Shown: positions 11,894-23,939, counted from the first letter of the stretch. The stretch is 64,000 nucleotides of DNA from Bryoerythrophyllum caledonicum (GCA_963971425.1 OZ020524.1:806001-870000), one strand, 5' to 3'. Numbers and translations: made by a program. Notes: generated by a model from the sequence alone, not told the origin.

Positions 11894-12960
11894 TCAGAAA
11901 CACTTCCACCGTATGTAGCCACCTTTTGCTTGGTACACATCAAGAGTTCTTCGAGGCATATTGCGGATCAACTTCCCAACAACATCAGGCTCTATATTGT
12001 ACCATATTTCTTGGATCTTCTCCCATAAGTCACTTCTAATAGTGGGTTTACTATTAGACCTTCTCAGACAACGATCTACTTCATTCCAAAGATGTTCTAT
12101 TGGATTGAGGGTAGGTGATTGTGGAGGGTGTCCAATAAGTTGAAGTTCTTGAGCACACGACCAATCTACAACATTATATGCAATATGCTTTGGGTCATTG
12201 TCATGTTGGAAGATAACCTCATCCTCTTCTAAACCTTGCATTTGTATAGAGTCCATAAGTTCCACCTCTAAAATGTTGCTATATACATGTTTATCCATCT
12301 TCTCTTCGATTACATGAAGCTTGCCAATTCCTTCCCATTTCATACAAACTCAAACCATTATGTTTCCTCCTTCATGTTTGATTGTAGATTGCACATGCTG
12401 ATCTAAAGACTAAAAGACATTCTCCACTCTTTCTCCAACAATATTGATGCCCATCTGAGCCAAAAACATTGAATTTGGACTCATAAAAAAAATGACACGA
12501 GTCCAAAACTCCCAATCTGCATGCTTGCACTTCTTTGCCCATTGTAAACGACGTGCTGGATTTTTCTTTGTCAAAACTGGCTTTTTGGTCTTCACACATG
12601 CTCTAAACCCTTGCCCCCAAAAGACTCCTTTTAAATGTGTTATCACTCAATCGCATGCCCTCACATTGTAACACTCTTTTTATAGCTAGTATGTACTAGT
12701 ATTTGGATCATTCAATCTCCTTACAATGTCATGGTCACGGCGTTCATGAAGAATCCTAGGTCTACCGGGTGAAGTTTTGTTTGTTAGGCTCTCTCTCTCT
12801 CACAAAACCTTTGGAATATGTCAGAAGAAGTGCTTTGAGGAATGCCCAAAACTCCTAAAATCTTGCCATATGAATTGCCTCGCTCATACATCACAAGAAT
12901 TGCCCTATGTTTATTTTGAGATCTTCTAAGAGCCTTAACAAATCACCAAAGGCCTCTCCA
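11894..12960 (-). pseudogene. Tc1/mariner-type transposase pseudogene
   Basis: The minus strand reads as a Tc1-like transposase in order. There is an N-terminal helix-turn-helix (RAILVMYERGNSYGKILGVL, about 12935-12870) and a middle part with RLQWAKKCKHADWEFWTRV. A frameshift near 12490 moves the reading to ESKFNVFGSDGHQYCWRK, and the C-terminal part (12343-11894) carries IMVWVCMKWEG, FQHDNDPKH and TLNPIEHLWNEV. The second Asp (HDND) and the Glu (NPIEHLW) are exactly 34 residues apart, the DD34E signature. The first catalytic Asp (normally SDESKFN) reads FYESKFN. The frameshift, upstream stops and lost Asp mean it is inactive. I could not define the element's terminal repeats. Confidence 0.85.
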
Positions 12961-13022
12961 AATCTTACAAAAAGAATCCAAAACAAAAAGCCTCACAAGT
13001 GCACTTGTAATGCGAATATAGT

Positions 13023-13061
13023 GGTGTGTACAACTTATGTGCCTATTAAGTTGTACACACC
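13023..13061. repeat. 15-bp perfect hairpin
   Basis: GGTGTGTACAACTTA and its exact reverse complement are separated by 9 nt. It lies just outside the N-terminal side of the Tc1-like relic and may be part of that element's end structure. Confidence 0.8.
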
Positions 13062-13273
13062 CCTTTATGATTTTGGCATGTATAATCGCTACAAGTGGCA
13101 ATTTTGAGTGAGTCAATGTTAATTAGATGCGATGTGGTGTATTTACTAAAGTCTAAAGCTTGCCCAAAAAAACTCTAATAAATCCATTAACTAAGCTACA
13201 ATGAACATCTATTGGAGCGACGCTTCACCGTCGGCATACTTTTGGTTGCCATTGTACATATGAAGAGCGACAT

Positions 13274-14188
13274 CTTTTGTGAGAGAGTTGTGCCTTTGTC
13301 CTACATATTGACCTCTGAAGGACAAAGACTACGAACTTTCACGAAAACCACCCAAAACTGCCTTTCCAAAATGAGATGTTGGAAGATAATCAAGTTATTT
13401 TTTACTGTTTTCAACCCTATGATCTTCAAGTTAACTACTACAAGAACAAACTTGAACAATTTTGTGAACTTTGATTGCGGGGATTGTAAAATACTTGCGT
13501 TTGAAAAGTGCAGACTTATGGATTTTTTTCTTCCTTGGGCAGACATGGTCACCGTACTTTGACTCAAAATAGTGGCATATTTTTCTACTACACATTGCAT
13601 AAAGCTTATAATTCTATGACATTCTACCTTTCTTTAAAACATTGCACGCCAAAAATTTGCAACAATAAGAAAAATGGACTTGCAATAACAAGGGGTGTAG
13701 AAAGCACCTATTTACATGGAAAGTAATTAATTTTTTCTAGATCTAAAATCCAAACCATAGATAGAGTAATTCACATGCCTTCTTCAATTAGAAAAAGAAT
13801 ATAATTGAAAATAAATCCTTAATTTCTACGTCTTTCTAGTAAAACGAATAGGAGTTGTAAAGAAGTTTCTTTCCTTGCCATCCTCAGAACAATGCTCTAG
13901 TCAATTCTACAATTATAGTACTATTCAAGTTCGATGGTAGTACTATTGAGCTTTATAGTATTTTTGTGCTTGCCCCTGCAAGCTTTCCACATTTGTAATT
14001 CAAATTCATGTAAATTTTCATCAAATGTTGGATTCAAGAAACAAATTGTACCCTCACAAAGGTCTTAGTATTATCTATCTACATAAAAATCACAAAGATG
14101 GATGTTATGATATTGACACCATAGAAACTTGACCAAGCCTTCAAAAAGGCCATTTCCGGGCATTTTGTCCTTTCGCGGTTAAACTTTT
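13274..14188 (+). repeat. Family A-related element, diverged subfamily
   Basis: It starts near TTGTGCCTTTGTCCTACA and GACCTCTGAAGGAC, and runs through TTTTTCTTCCTTG and ACTTTGACT blocks shared with family A. It ends with ATTGACACCATAGAAACTTG and CCTTTCGCGGTTAA. The first 330 bp are repeated in inverted orientation at 18378-18692. Apparent minus-strand peptides are shared by the two copies only because the DNA is. Confidence 0.6.
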
Positions 14189-14389
14189 ATCTTCACCTCC
14201 CGCATTAAATTTTTGCCTCTAGAGTGGTAGCTAGAGTTAAAGGCCTTTTCCAACTCCAAGATATAGCGATTGAGGATTGCATGAAGAAAACTATTATTGA
14301 ATGGTAATTATACGAGTCTATGGGGTTGAATCACCTTATACAATATATCAATCATAAAGTAAAAACTTTGCTTACAGTATTGGTAATAA

Positions 14390-14455
14390 GCAGTAGTAAG
14401 AACTCCGGCCTCCGAGGAGGTCGGCATGAATAAAGTGTTTGTTCGTTCCCGTCAC
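14390..14455 (+). repeat. Dispersed TGAATAAAGTGTTTGTTCGTT motif
   Basis: CAGTAGTAAGAAC..TGAATAAAGTGTTTGTTCG recurs at 61241-61300 (+), 62591-62650 (+) and inverted at 62711-62765. This suggests the terminus of a small transposable element family. Confidence 0.45.
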
Positions 14456-14615
14456 TATTTCTTTGTCAAGAGGACAAGGAAAAGTAGAAAATTGTATTCA
14501 TAATAAAAGCAAGTGCTAAATTGGCAAAAAAATTCTTTTTCAAAACTCAAGAAGTTCACGTCCCAAAATAGATATGGATTTGGAATGTAGCGATTAAGTA
14601 CTTGCACAATGACAC

Positions 14616-14722
14616 AATCCCATCAAGTATTGTTAATCTCATCAAATATTGTTCATCCCATCAAGTATTGTTCATCTCATCAAGTATCGTTAATCTCATC
14701 AAATATTTCTGTTCATCCCATC
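14616..14722 (+). repeat. 19-bp tandem repeat, five copies
   Basis: Units of the type CATCCCATCAAGTATTGTT alternating with AATCTCATCAAATATTGTT. Non-coding; it marks the edge between AT-rich DNA and the GC-rich island that holds the BURP gene. Between 14723 and 16198 I see GC-rich upstream DNA but no supported gene. Confidence 0.9.
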
Positions 14723-16198
14723 TTCATCGAAATTTGAAACCCTCTTCGCATCCTTGAAGTTGTGATCCAATTTGCCATCCGACCATGATTTTGCCCGGTA
14801 CTCTCATCCTCCACGTTTGATTGCAATTTGGCTCCACTCCAGGCTGCAATTGCAGATTTGCAAGGAGCTCTGGTGCACTGGACAATCACAATTGCAGGTG
14901 AAGCGGGATAAGCTTATGGTTGATCGGATAAGCTTGAGATGCTGCCCCGACCTCATGAGTGAATGGTCAAACAAGGGCAAGGGCCAGCAGGCAGAGTGGG
15001 TGGAGTGGGTGGAGCAGCGGGCGCTGCGTCGCCATCGCAGTGTTGCTCTCGCATTGGCACCTGCGCCTTCCACGCACGCAACGTAGACGGCCAAACCACG
15101 AACAGGCCCACGCAGCCGCAGCAGTCGATGTCCATGGCGACCAGCTGCGAACCTTTCTGCAGCCCATGCTCTTCATGCTGCCTGCTCCCGCGACCTGGTG
15201 GGGACGTACGGCGATGCATCCACAGATCCATCCACCAGAATTATCTCATGTCTCGTCCTCACCTCTTCTCCCTGCCATCGCGGTGTTGCAATCGGACACG
15301 GAATCCGTAGCAGCCAAAATGTGACTGATATACATGCAATAGTATGGTCATACTTATCTAATTACCGGATGATACAACGGCGGTCATACAAGAACATAGC
15401 GTCATAAGCCTGTGCCCAGTGTGTTGGACCTCTGTAATTCGCCTCGCACAATACTCCAGGTAGGTGGAATGCTGGTAATCTTCGCAAGTGAAGACACCGG
15501 ATCAGGCTGGCTGACTTCAGTCTCTAGGTAGTCAACGCGCTGAGTAGCAGTAGGCTACGTAATTCTCCGTAACACCTCTTATGAAATTGATGGCTCCTGC
15601 CACTCATTAGCCTAGTCTTCTCCACGCAAATTAGTTAATCCGAACTAAGGCTCATGCACGCTACTGATTGCTGCAAGATATATATATATACAGTCACAAT
15701 TCAGTGTGTCACTAGTTAACTAGTACTTCAGTGCACTTGGATCATCATCACGAATGAAGAGATTCGCATGCTCGATCTTCATCCGAAACCGTGCGAATGA
15801 ATTTCTGAGAAATAAAAGATTTCAAGTGCTACTGAGAAACCAGCTATTTGTATAATTCATGCAGCGAAACCTATGAAGAAAATAAATTGCCCGAGAAAAG
15901 AAGAAAATACAATTTCGATCATTATCCTGACTCGGAGTCCGATCCAGCAGATGAGCCAAGGAGACATTCATTGTTGTCAAAGGTGCAGGTATGCATCGCC
16001 ATCGCCTGCAGCAGCTGGAACCAAGCAAAGGGTCCCTCGCCCGCCCTAGCGGTCATGCTCATGGACCAACTAAAGCGAAGGTGGGGGCGACGAGACTCAG
16101 CCCAGCTGTGACACTCCTCCTCCCCAGATGCCCCACATGGGCAGGGCTGCTCAGTGGGCAGCCCCAAAGTAGCTGCCCAAGCAGCACAAACGTAAGCG

Positions 16199-16206
16199 TA
16201 TAAAAA
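16199..16206 (+). promoter_or_regulatory. TATA box of BURP gene
   Basis: TATAAAAA follows GTAAGCG and precedes a C-rich stretch, 129 bp upstream of the BURP start codon. This leaves room for a 5' leader of about 100 bases. A clean match to the plant TATA consensus in a GC-rich context. Confidence 0.6.
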
Positions 16207-16334
16207 GACCCCCCCTCCCCAGATTCTCTTATCCGCTCTCTCGTTCGCAGTGTCCAGCTAGCTCATGAGCCTCAGCTGTCTCTCAGTTGCCTCCGACTCC
16301 TCGTTTGAGTACTGTAGTCCCAGCTCGTTTCACG

Positions 16335-17370
16335 ATGGTGCGTCACATGCTCAACATGGTCCTGATCCTCATGGCTTCGACGGTTCTGGTAAGTCCTGGA
16401 AGTCCATTTCTGACACAAAATGATATTTTCTCTGAAATGAGTCTAGACATGCTCCATGTATATCCATGCCAGTGACTTTTCTTAAATATTTGTGCTCTGA
16501 TGTTGGTGCAAGCAGGACGTCGAGGCAGTGTTTGCGGCGGCCAGCTCATCAACGGAGTTGATCTCAGCCGTGTGCTCGGGGAGCACACTACACTGCGTCA
16601 ACAGCGATCATCTTGCTCTTCCCTTGAAGACGAGCTCGGATGAAGTCGATGATCTGCGTGACGCGTCCATTGAGACGATCAATGATCTTCAGCGTGACTT
16701 CTTTCTGGAGGCCGCACTGGTGGAGGGCGGATCCCTGACGCTGGACGAGAACCTGCGCGACCCCGCCCCTCGACGCCCCTTCCTGACCTCCGTTGACTCC
16801 GCCGCCATGCCTACCACCGCGCGCGACATTATCCGCTACTTCGGCCTTGCGCGCGGCTCCACTGTAGCCAAGGACGTCGCCACAACCGCATACCTGTGCG
16901 GCAACCCCGCGCTGCCCGGGGAAGCTTTCCGGTGCGCGGCGTCCGTGGACGCAGTGGGCGCCTTCGTGGCCGCAGAGCTGGGCCGCAGCGTGAAAGTTTA
17001 CAAGACCACCGGCGCGCCCTCCTCCGCCCCCGCTGTGAAGGCCCCTGTCAGGATCATGCAAGTCGTCAAGCGCTCTGTTGCCGAGGGCAGAAAGATTGTG
17101 GTGTGCCACCACATAGCATTTCCAGCAGTGATGTACTACTGCCATCGGGTGACGGGCACCAAGGTCATCCAGGCTGCTCTAAAGTCGGAGGCGGGGCTGG
17201 GGTTGGTGCGCACAATCAACGCTGTCGGAGTTTGCCATTTGGACACGTCCATGTGGCTGTCTAGGCACCCGGCGTTCAAGGCGCTCAAGATCGCCCACGG
17301 TGACGCCGCCTGTCATTTCCTGGTTGAGAATGACCTGGTGTTCACTCCGGCTGCGCCGGAGAGAGCGTAA
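16335..17370 (+). CDS. BURP-domain secreted protein, two exons
   Basis: Exon 1 is 16335-16388 (18 codons) and exon 2 is 16516-17370; the 127-bp intron (GTAAGT..GCAAGCAG) is phase 0. The product is 302 aa. Exon 1 plus the first residues of exon 2 form a hydrophobic signal peptide (LNMVLILMAST). The BURP domain covers about residues 79-302: an N-terminal FFLEAAL segment, GEAFRCAASVD, then the four CH pairs C215-H216, C227-H228, C258-H259 and C284-H285. Spacings are 10, 29 and 24 residues; the middle gap is slightly longer than the usual CHX10CHX23-27CHX23-26CH. It ends HFLVENDLVFTP, as BURP proteins do. BURP proteins act in the apoplast or cell wall (the BNM2, USP, RD22 and PG1-beta families). 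The region before the domain is short and lacks the tandem repeats of RD22 types, so I give no subfamily. The gene is intact and GC-rich. Confidence 0.92.
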
Positions 17371-17874
17371 CTTGGCAGGGATGGAGGTCCCCGAAACCAT
17401 GCAGACGTCGTACAGCTGGTCCTGGCCGGACTAACTGTTATGTGGCGGTCGGTCTGCATGAGGCTTGTCACTGCAGCTACTGGTTCTGTTTGAGGATTTG
17501 TGTGAGCGCTGCAGTTTGTTAAAGCAGCCCCGCATAGCAACTAGCTGATCATGCGAATTAGCCAGTGTGTGTGGCAATGTGTGGTAATCTTGTGTGTTGC
17601 GTCTGAATCTTGGCACGGCTGATAACTTGAGAGCTTGACCTGCTGGTTAGAGTTCTCGTCGATGCAGACAGGCCGATTCTACAGAGTAAGAGGCTTATGA
17701 CGTCTAGGCAGCGCGAACTAGCTGGATTAATGTGATGTCCAGATCAGTAGATGTGCAACGATGGTAATTGCACGTTAGCAGCTGAACCTTGACAAGCTCA
17801 GCTTGTTGTGAATCTACGTCATCTGGCCGGAATATTGGTGGCAGATCACCTGTTTTACATGAATACGTGTTTAC

Positions 17875-17880
17875 AATAAA
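17875..17880 (+). terminator. Poly(A) signal of BURP gene
   Basis: AATAAA about 500 bp after the stop codon, within TTTACAATAAAG. It implies a 3' UTR of roughly 0.5 kb. Confidence 0.45.
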
Positions 17881-18377
17881 GTTTGCTGATCAGCTATTCA
17901 TATTATGATAGATTTTGCAGCAAATGTTGCGTGCCGAGACTCAGGCAGATTGCGTCGTAGTTCCTTGGACATGAGCAGAACTCAGTGCATGAGCAGTCGA
18001 GAGTTTGCACCAACTTGTGATGTCGGGACCATCGATGGGCGTTGCAGCACTGAAAGAGAACCCGGGCCAGCTGCTTCCAGACTCGAGATTATGATATAGG
18101 AATCGTTGTGGTATCACATGCACTGTACATACCCTACACAAAGTGTGCAACTTTTTCTCTAGACAAGAAATTGTTTGTGTCTTTGAAGTCAATGTAGTGT
18201 ATTTTTAGGAACTTGTAGCTTTAGCTCTAAATCTGATTTTGAGTCATTTATTTGATATTTTTGGAAATTGAGTCCAAATAATGAAGTGAAGATTATGAGA
18301 TACTGTTTCCAATCCAATTTGTAGATTTGAAGAATACATAGAATTGAGTAAGTTATTGCAGTTTGAACTTTGGGTTG

Positions 18378-18692
18378 TTATGCAATGTGTAGTTGAAAAA
18401 TATGCCACTATCTTGAGTCAAAGTACGGTGACCATGTCGGGGCAAGGAAGAAATATAGCCATGCTGCACTTTTCAAATGCAAGTATTTTAGAATCAATGC
18501 TTACAAAATTGTTCAAGTTTGTTCTTGTAGTAGTTAACTTGAAGATCATAGCGTTGAAATTAGTAAAAAATAACTTGACTTATCTTCCAACATACCATTT
18601 TGGAAAGGCAGTGTTGGGTGGTTTTGGTGAAACATAGTCTCTGTCCTTTAGAGGTCAATATGTAGGACAAAGGCACAAGTCTCCTACAAAAA
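18378..18692 (-). repeat. Family A-related repeat, inverted partner of 13274-13602
   Basis: Clear reverse-complement match to 13274-13602: TATGCCACTAT..CTTGAGTCAAAG, ACTTGAAGATCATAG and GGACAAAGGCACAA are shared. The matching ends at TTATGCAATGTG on the inner side. With its partner it flanks the BURP gene. Confidence 0.75.
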
Positions 18693-20699
18693 AAATTTGT
18701 TGCACGTCATATATATATGCCAGCTTAGTTCTGCCACATGATGGTGTTGTACTAGTGCTCGGCATTGTGGTTGTTGGCACGTATGGAAGCAAGTAGAGAG
18801 ATAGGGCTAGCTTCAACAATAGAGAAACACTTATAAACGAGAAATAGGGCAATCCTATATCCTTTCCTTTTCTAAAGATGTGGAAGCAAGGAGGTGCGAG
18901 GCACTTATCCCTTCCAAAAAAAATCAATTTCCGCCTTTTCATAAATTTTTAAAATAAAAATTCAACATGATACTTGTAACAAAAGAAACACATTACGGTG
19001 TGATGGAGAGAGTTATGCCCTCTTCAAATCCCATGGCTATAGGGGTTGAAGTAGGCTCCTGGCAATGGAAAGTGAAGGTGGCAATGGATGGCTTGTGGGC
19101 GTAGCCTAACCTCGTACAACCGCAAAAGGTTAGGTATAAACAAGCAATTTGAACTACACAACGGACTAATGTACTATCGTTTTATAAAGAAAAATTCTCA
19201 GAAAAATCCACGATTTTGGCACTTTTATGCTCAATAACCACCACCATAGACAAGTCACACATTTTTTAATTGCAAGGGAAAAATGCTTAATGGCTTGTTC
19301 ATAGTGATGACAACGTACTATGTGAATAGCATACTATGTCAATGAGTAGCATGTGTATTCTAATCTTCACTTAAGATTTTGGAGGACCAGTGCGTCTTAT
19401 ATTGATGGCAACATTCATCTAAACTTTGAACAGTGACATTGTAACATGAGTACATTTCACTTTATTCAAGACCTTGCTTGATGTAAACTTCTTTGCAACA
19501 GTTACTAAAAGAGAAAAGTACATATCTAAAGGCAGAAAAAGAAATCACATAAGAGACCAAAATTTTGCATATTTCAAGTTTGCATCATCTCTCCTACTGA
19601 CAACATATAACTATCTATAGACGCCCTTTGAATTGTCATTTGTCTATTACTATCGATAGATCAACGTTGGACCTCAAGCAATCACCATCATTGGTTCAAA
19701 ATCCACCATCACCAAATCAACGTGAGTACATCACTAGTGGTAAATCACTCTAACCAAAGTCACTCTCACTAGATTTCTCTCAAGCTTCATAGAATCAGCC
19801 TCAAGAGATCACCAAGTTGATGTGAGAATAAATTAATCTGACGTTTTATTGGATAACCATCAATCCAAAGTTGATCACCATTTTATAAGTGACATTGTTA
19901 ATTTTTTATAAGGATGTCACTTTTAAAATTTTAATAAATAACAAGAAATGAAATATGATGTTTTTTATTCTTTAAAGTTAAAATTGTGACATACTTTTGT
20001 CCTAGTATAACCTTATTTCACCATAAAAAATGCAATTATAAATGTATTTGATATGTTTTATAAACAAAGGGAATATCTTCTAAGAACATATTAAAAACAT
20101 TCTTTTGAATCATAGCCCCAAAACATACCTTGTTTTTTCACAGGTGTGTTTTTAAATATAAGACAATGAAAATAAAGAAATGTGAAAGTGTATTCTACTC
20201 AAACATTTAAAATCAACAACATAAGAATATGCCTAAGGTGTCAAAAGTTTATGAAGGGGCAAATAGCCCTTTGAAAATTAAGTTGTAGTATATCTAATAC
20301 TATTCACAAGACAAGTTACTATTTACATCACCAATTTGGATGGAGATAGCTATCCCAAAATCAACTTTTGGCAATAGGACAAATGCTACAATCTGTACTT
20401 TGAAGGAGTTTGGTATGCAACTCAACTAGATGAACAATAATGTAAAGCATATAGTACGTGGACATACCTAGGTGGTACCGTGAAAAATCCTTGAGATAAC
20501 TATGTGATACCTATGTGATACCTACGTGATACCTACAAATATCATCTCCAAACGTGGCTAAATACTTTTAGTGTTGGTTAGCATTCTAACCAAATTTTAT
20601 CATTTTTTTCAATTTTTCATAGTGTATTAGTAGCATCTAGGTTCTTGTAGTTTTTCAGCTACATTTAACCGGTATAGGCATTGTTGTTTAGAGACATGA
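18693..20699. other. AT-rich intergenic DNA, no gene seen
   Basis: Two kilobases without a credible frame. The only local structure is a short tandem of TATGTGATACC-like units at about 20498-20533. Confidence 0.5.
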
Positions 20700-21060
20700 A
20701 AAAGGCTTGTATTACACATCAAAAACACTTCAAAACTGCCAATTCTAGTGTAAAGAGTGGAAATGGAAAAGTAACACTATTATCTAGACTTCTAACCATA
20801 GGACCTTGTTCTAGACTTATCAAATAAAATGCTCTCTTGATTTTGTAAATTCTGACTGCACAGATTGGAAGATTGTAGTGTTCGAAGTGAGAAAAACTGC
20901 ACAGATTGGAAGATTGTAGTGTTCGAAGTGAGAAAAAAAGGTTCGTTTTCTTCCGAGAGAATTTACAAGACTTCACTTGGTATCAAATCATTTGGAAAGT
21001 CTGAATTTTCTACCATCACGTTCTCAATAATGTGAGTTGCTTTTACACCAATTTTTTTAT
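20700..21060 (+). repeat. Family A fragment with internal 41-bp duplication
   Basis: AAAAACACTTCAAAACTG, CTAGTGTAAAG and the ACTGCACAGATTGGAAGATT block belong to the family A start side. A 41-bp segment is exactly duplicated in tandem (20855-20895 and 20896-20936). The copy stops near 21060. Confidence 0.65.
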
Positions 21061-21129
21061 TTAGTGTGAGAGATGCTGGAAAAAGGATTGCATGTTAGCA
21101 AGTCACGTCTACAGAGGTTTTAAGAGAGC

Positions 21130-21340
21130 ATTTTCTAGATGCAAAACTCTAAGTTGGAGGTAGACCACACAAGAGAGATCTACTGTTATTGGTTTTGGTA
21201 GGAAAAAGGTAGGTAATATAAGAGACGCTACAAAACAGGTCAAGGATGTCAATGGAGTAGAAGTGAGTAATGTTACCGTATGTCGTGCACTTCATAGAGC
21301 ATGTTTACACTCTCGTCTAAAAGAAAAGAAACTCTATTCC
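21130..21340 (+). pseudogene. Tc1/mariner transposase N-terminal fragment
   Basis: One plus-strand frame reads QVKDVNGVEVSNVTVCRAL followed by HRACLHSRLKEKKL, typical of the second helix-turn-helix of Tc1-type transposases (VSxxTVxRxLxxxGLxxRxxxxKP). Upstream DNA has stops, and the rest of the transposase is absent. It is directly downstream of a family A fragment. 21341-21580 shows nothing further. Confidence 0.6.
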
Positions 21341-21580
21341 AACTCAAACTGGATTCAATATCTGGACGTCGATACTCAAACTATTTCGCGTTTTTCGAAG
21401 CACGCAAGGTGCTAGTAACTTAGCAAGAACAATCACCAATTGGTTCATACCAGCTATATTGTCTCGAAATGTGATCTCCGTGCATCCGACAAACCAGTTG
21501 GTGCATCCGACAACTCCGACCATGAAGGATAAAGTTGATGAGAGCTTTTGACCTGACTTCAGCCTGAATAACATATACAC

Positions 21581-23939
21581 TCACTGCCCCTTGTCCAGTC
21601 CAGGAGTGAAGGTGCCATACACAATCCAGGTGTCCAACCAAAGGCCTACCAGGAAAGGCCCTGCAAAATCACCAGCAGCGCAGCCTGCGAACATCAGCAC
21701 GATCAGAACACAATCAGTACACCGAGCCCGTAACTGGCATCACAAAGGTGTGCATGGAAATAAAACAAAACAAAACGAAAGAAAAAAGACTCATGAGTAA
21801 ACAAACAAATCAAAAACAGAATACATCGCGTTCACTTGCTGTGGAGATTTACCGATCCAAGTTCCAGTGGAGGGCCTGATCAGGACAGTGCCAAGGCCAG
21901 CACCGACCGAGGCCAGCACAAGCGATGCACTACCCTTGAGTGAGTTTCCCACAGTTTTCCTTGCCAAGCGCTTGAGCTCTTTGGACTCCAGTCCCACACA
22001 TTTGCCCTCCTTCGACCGCACCGTGTAAGAGACACGGATGCTTCTGTAAAAGTCGATGATCAATTGCAACATCCAATTGGCGAGTACTCCTAATGCATGA
22101 GCTGCAGCACCCATCACAAACAAGGACTACCGGTCTTAGCACCAGACAAAGGCCACGCACATCAAATACACGACTCTACATTGTTACACATGGAAGAGAG
22201 ACACGTTGGTCTTGAAGCCACAATCTGAAAGTATTGAGCCTAGACCGACATCAGTATGAAACACATACCTCGAAAAGTTGTTTTGCACACACCCGTGAAC
22301 ATCTCCGCAGGAGTCAGATCCCTCCCTGCCTTGCGGATTGCAGACTTTGGAATGTCTGCAGGTTTTCCAATCAGTTAGTTTCCTCCAAACCCTACTGCAA
22401 ACCGCTACTGTTTCATTGGTAATTCATGGCAAAATCAAACCTGAAACAGTGGGGCCATCACAAAGAACTATACAAAAAAAATAAGGAAACCCTTCCTTGA
22501 CCAACAAGATCCAATGAAGATGCAACCGAAGGTTTATTCAGTGCACGAAACCGATACGATTAAAAGTGACAAAATCACATATTATTAGGAAAAAATACGC
22601 AAGATAAATTACCTTTAAGCAGCTTCCATGCCATGCGATCGGACACATAATGCACGGTAACCCTCTCCAGTACCCGGCGTGTGGTGATGACAGAAACCTG
22701 AAATGAAAGAAGCCGGTACATACCAGTAGATGGTGAGAACCCGTGGAGTCGGAGCTAGGGATGCAAGTGCATTGCATGTGTGCACCACATGCACTGGTAA
22801 CAGCACTCAAGCGTGAACTTCGGCGACCACCACTAAACTAGAGATTGATTTGCGACCTACAAAATGGTAGTAAATGACGCACCTCGCGCAAAATGTGTGT
22901 GATTGATCGCTTCAATGGAACAACCGGATCCATGGGAGGTCGCGGCGGACGATCCAGATCATCCTCCAACTCGTCATCTTCGGGTTGCAAATAAGCCTCG
23001 AGCAAAGGAAGGTAATTGACAAGGATAGCTCTCACAGTCGTTGCTCCGATTGCCCTGGGTCTAAATGCAGAAAACAAAGGTTTCAACTCAATGTCATACT
23101 TCTTCACCGAGTATCTCTGAATCGCCGCGCACTCCCAAGGAGTATCAGCGTCGGCTGCGATTGCCGCATCACAGTGCGCCACGCGCCCTGTCCAGTCCCT
23201 GCAAATGCCAGATACAATACGTCAAAACTGGTTGGATCAAAACCACGTAAACGCGCTGTAGCATGGAATTCCTAAGCGCACACCGTAATACAGCATCCAC
23301 GGCGTTTGGCAAGTCCAACGTATCTACTCACCTATACTCTTACCAGATTTCCTACACCAACCACGGAACGAAAATGGCAACAAGGATCACCTCCCCGCTA
23401 CGCACAGCCACTGAGCAAAAGATCCCACGAGCCTTTGCTCACGTCCATGTGACGAATCGATTCCACAGAAACAATCAACTTCAATATCCTCCAATTCAGG
23501 AGCATTTCACCCCGAGACGACTGCGTCGTTGGTGTAGAAAGTCGACGATCAAGGCAACATACACCTCGTCCCCGGAGAATGGAGCACAATGAAAGCAAAT
23601 GTGTCCGCAACAGACCACCCCGATCGCAACACATCCCGAAACTCGCGCCTCCGACATAGACAACCTCGACCGAACACCGATCACGGAGCAAACGACTGAA
23701 AAAAATGGCGAAACCCTAGGGAAGCGCGTCCGGATCGCAAATTGGATGATGAAAACAATGGAGCGGATCGCGAACCTGGAATCAAAGTGCGCGAAGAGGG
23801 ACGCGGGCGGGGAAGAGACGGCGGCGGCGGCCGCGAGCGCGGTGAGCGAGGAGAAGGAATGCAGGCCCTTGGAGAGCGCCGCCGAATGGTGTTGTTGCTG
23901 CTGCAGCAGCAGATCGAGGGCCAGCGCCAGGCCCGCCAT
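21581..23939 (-). CDS. Conserved plant membrane protein, six exons, function unknown
   Basis: Exons on the minus strand: 23939-23776, 23198-22883, 22697-22613, 22355-22269, 22101-21853 and 21684-21581. All introns are GT-AG with phases that join exactly, giving 1005 bp and 334 aa. Exon 1: MAGLALALDLLLQQQQHHSA, then an Ala/Ser-rich stretch. Exon 2: AHCDAAIAADADTPWEC, YDIELKPLFSAF and an acidic loop (QPEDDELEDDLDRPPRPP) before VVPLKRSITHILRE. Exon 3: RRVLERVTVHYVSDRMAWKL. Exon 4: DIPKSAIRKAGRDLTPAEMF. Exon 5: a hydrophobic LGVLANWMLQLIIDF, a basic loop, and a Gly-rich membrane segment (LVLASVGAGLGTVLI). Exon 6: AGDFAGPFLVGLWLDTW, then the stop. From memory the exon 2-6 blocks match a single-copy-like plant family of unknown function; I assign no symbol. 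The donor of intron 1 (GTTCGC) is weak, but the phase and the upstream coding quality support it. No breaks were seen. Confidence 0.85.

Noticed and set aside
13301..13600. Minus-strand peptide nearly identical to one at 18344-18637
   Set aside because: Similarity follows from the inverted DNA repeat; no start context or domain, and other family members lack the frame.
14772..15407. Frames of 60-120 codons on both strands in the GC-rich DNA before the BURP gene
   Set aside because: GC-driven openness, no domain, no agreement with splice sites; more likely promoter-proximal DNA.
16588..17145. 185-codon minus-strand frame
   Set aside because: Shadow of the BURP exon in GC-rich DNA.
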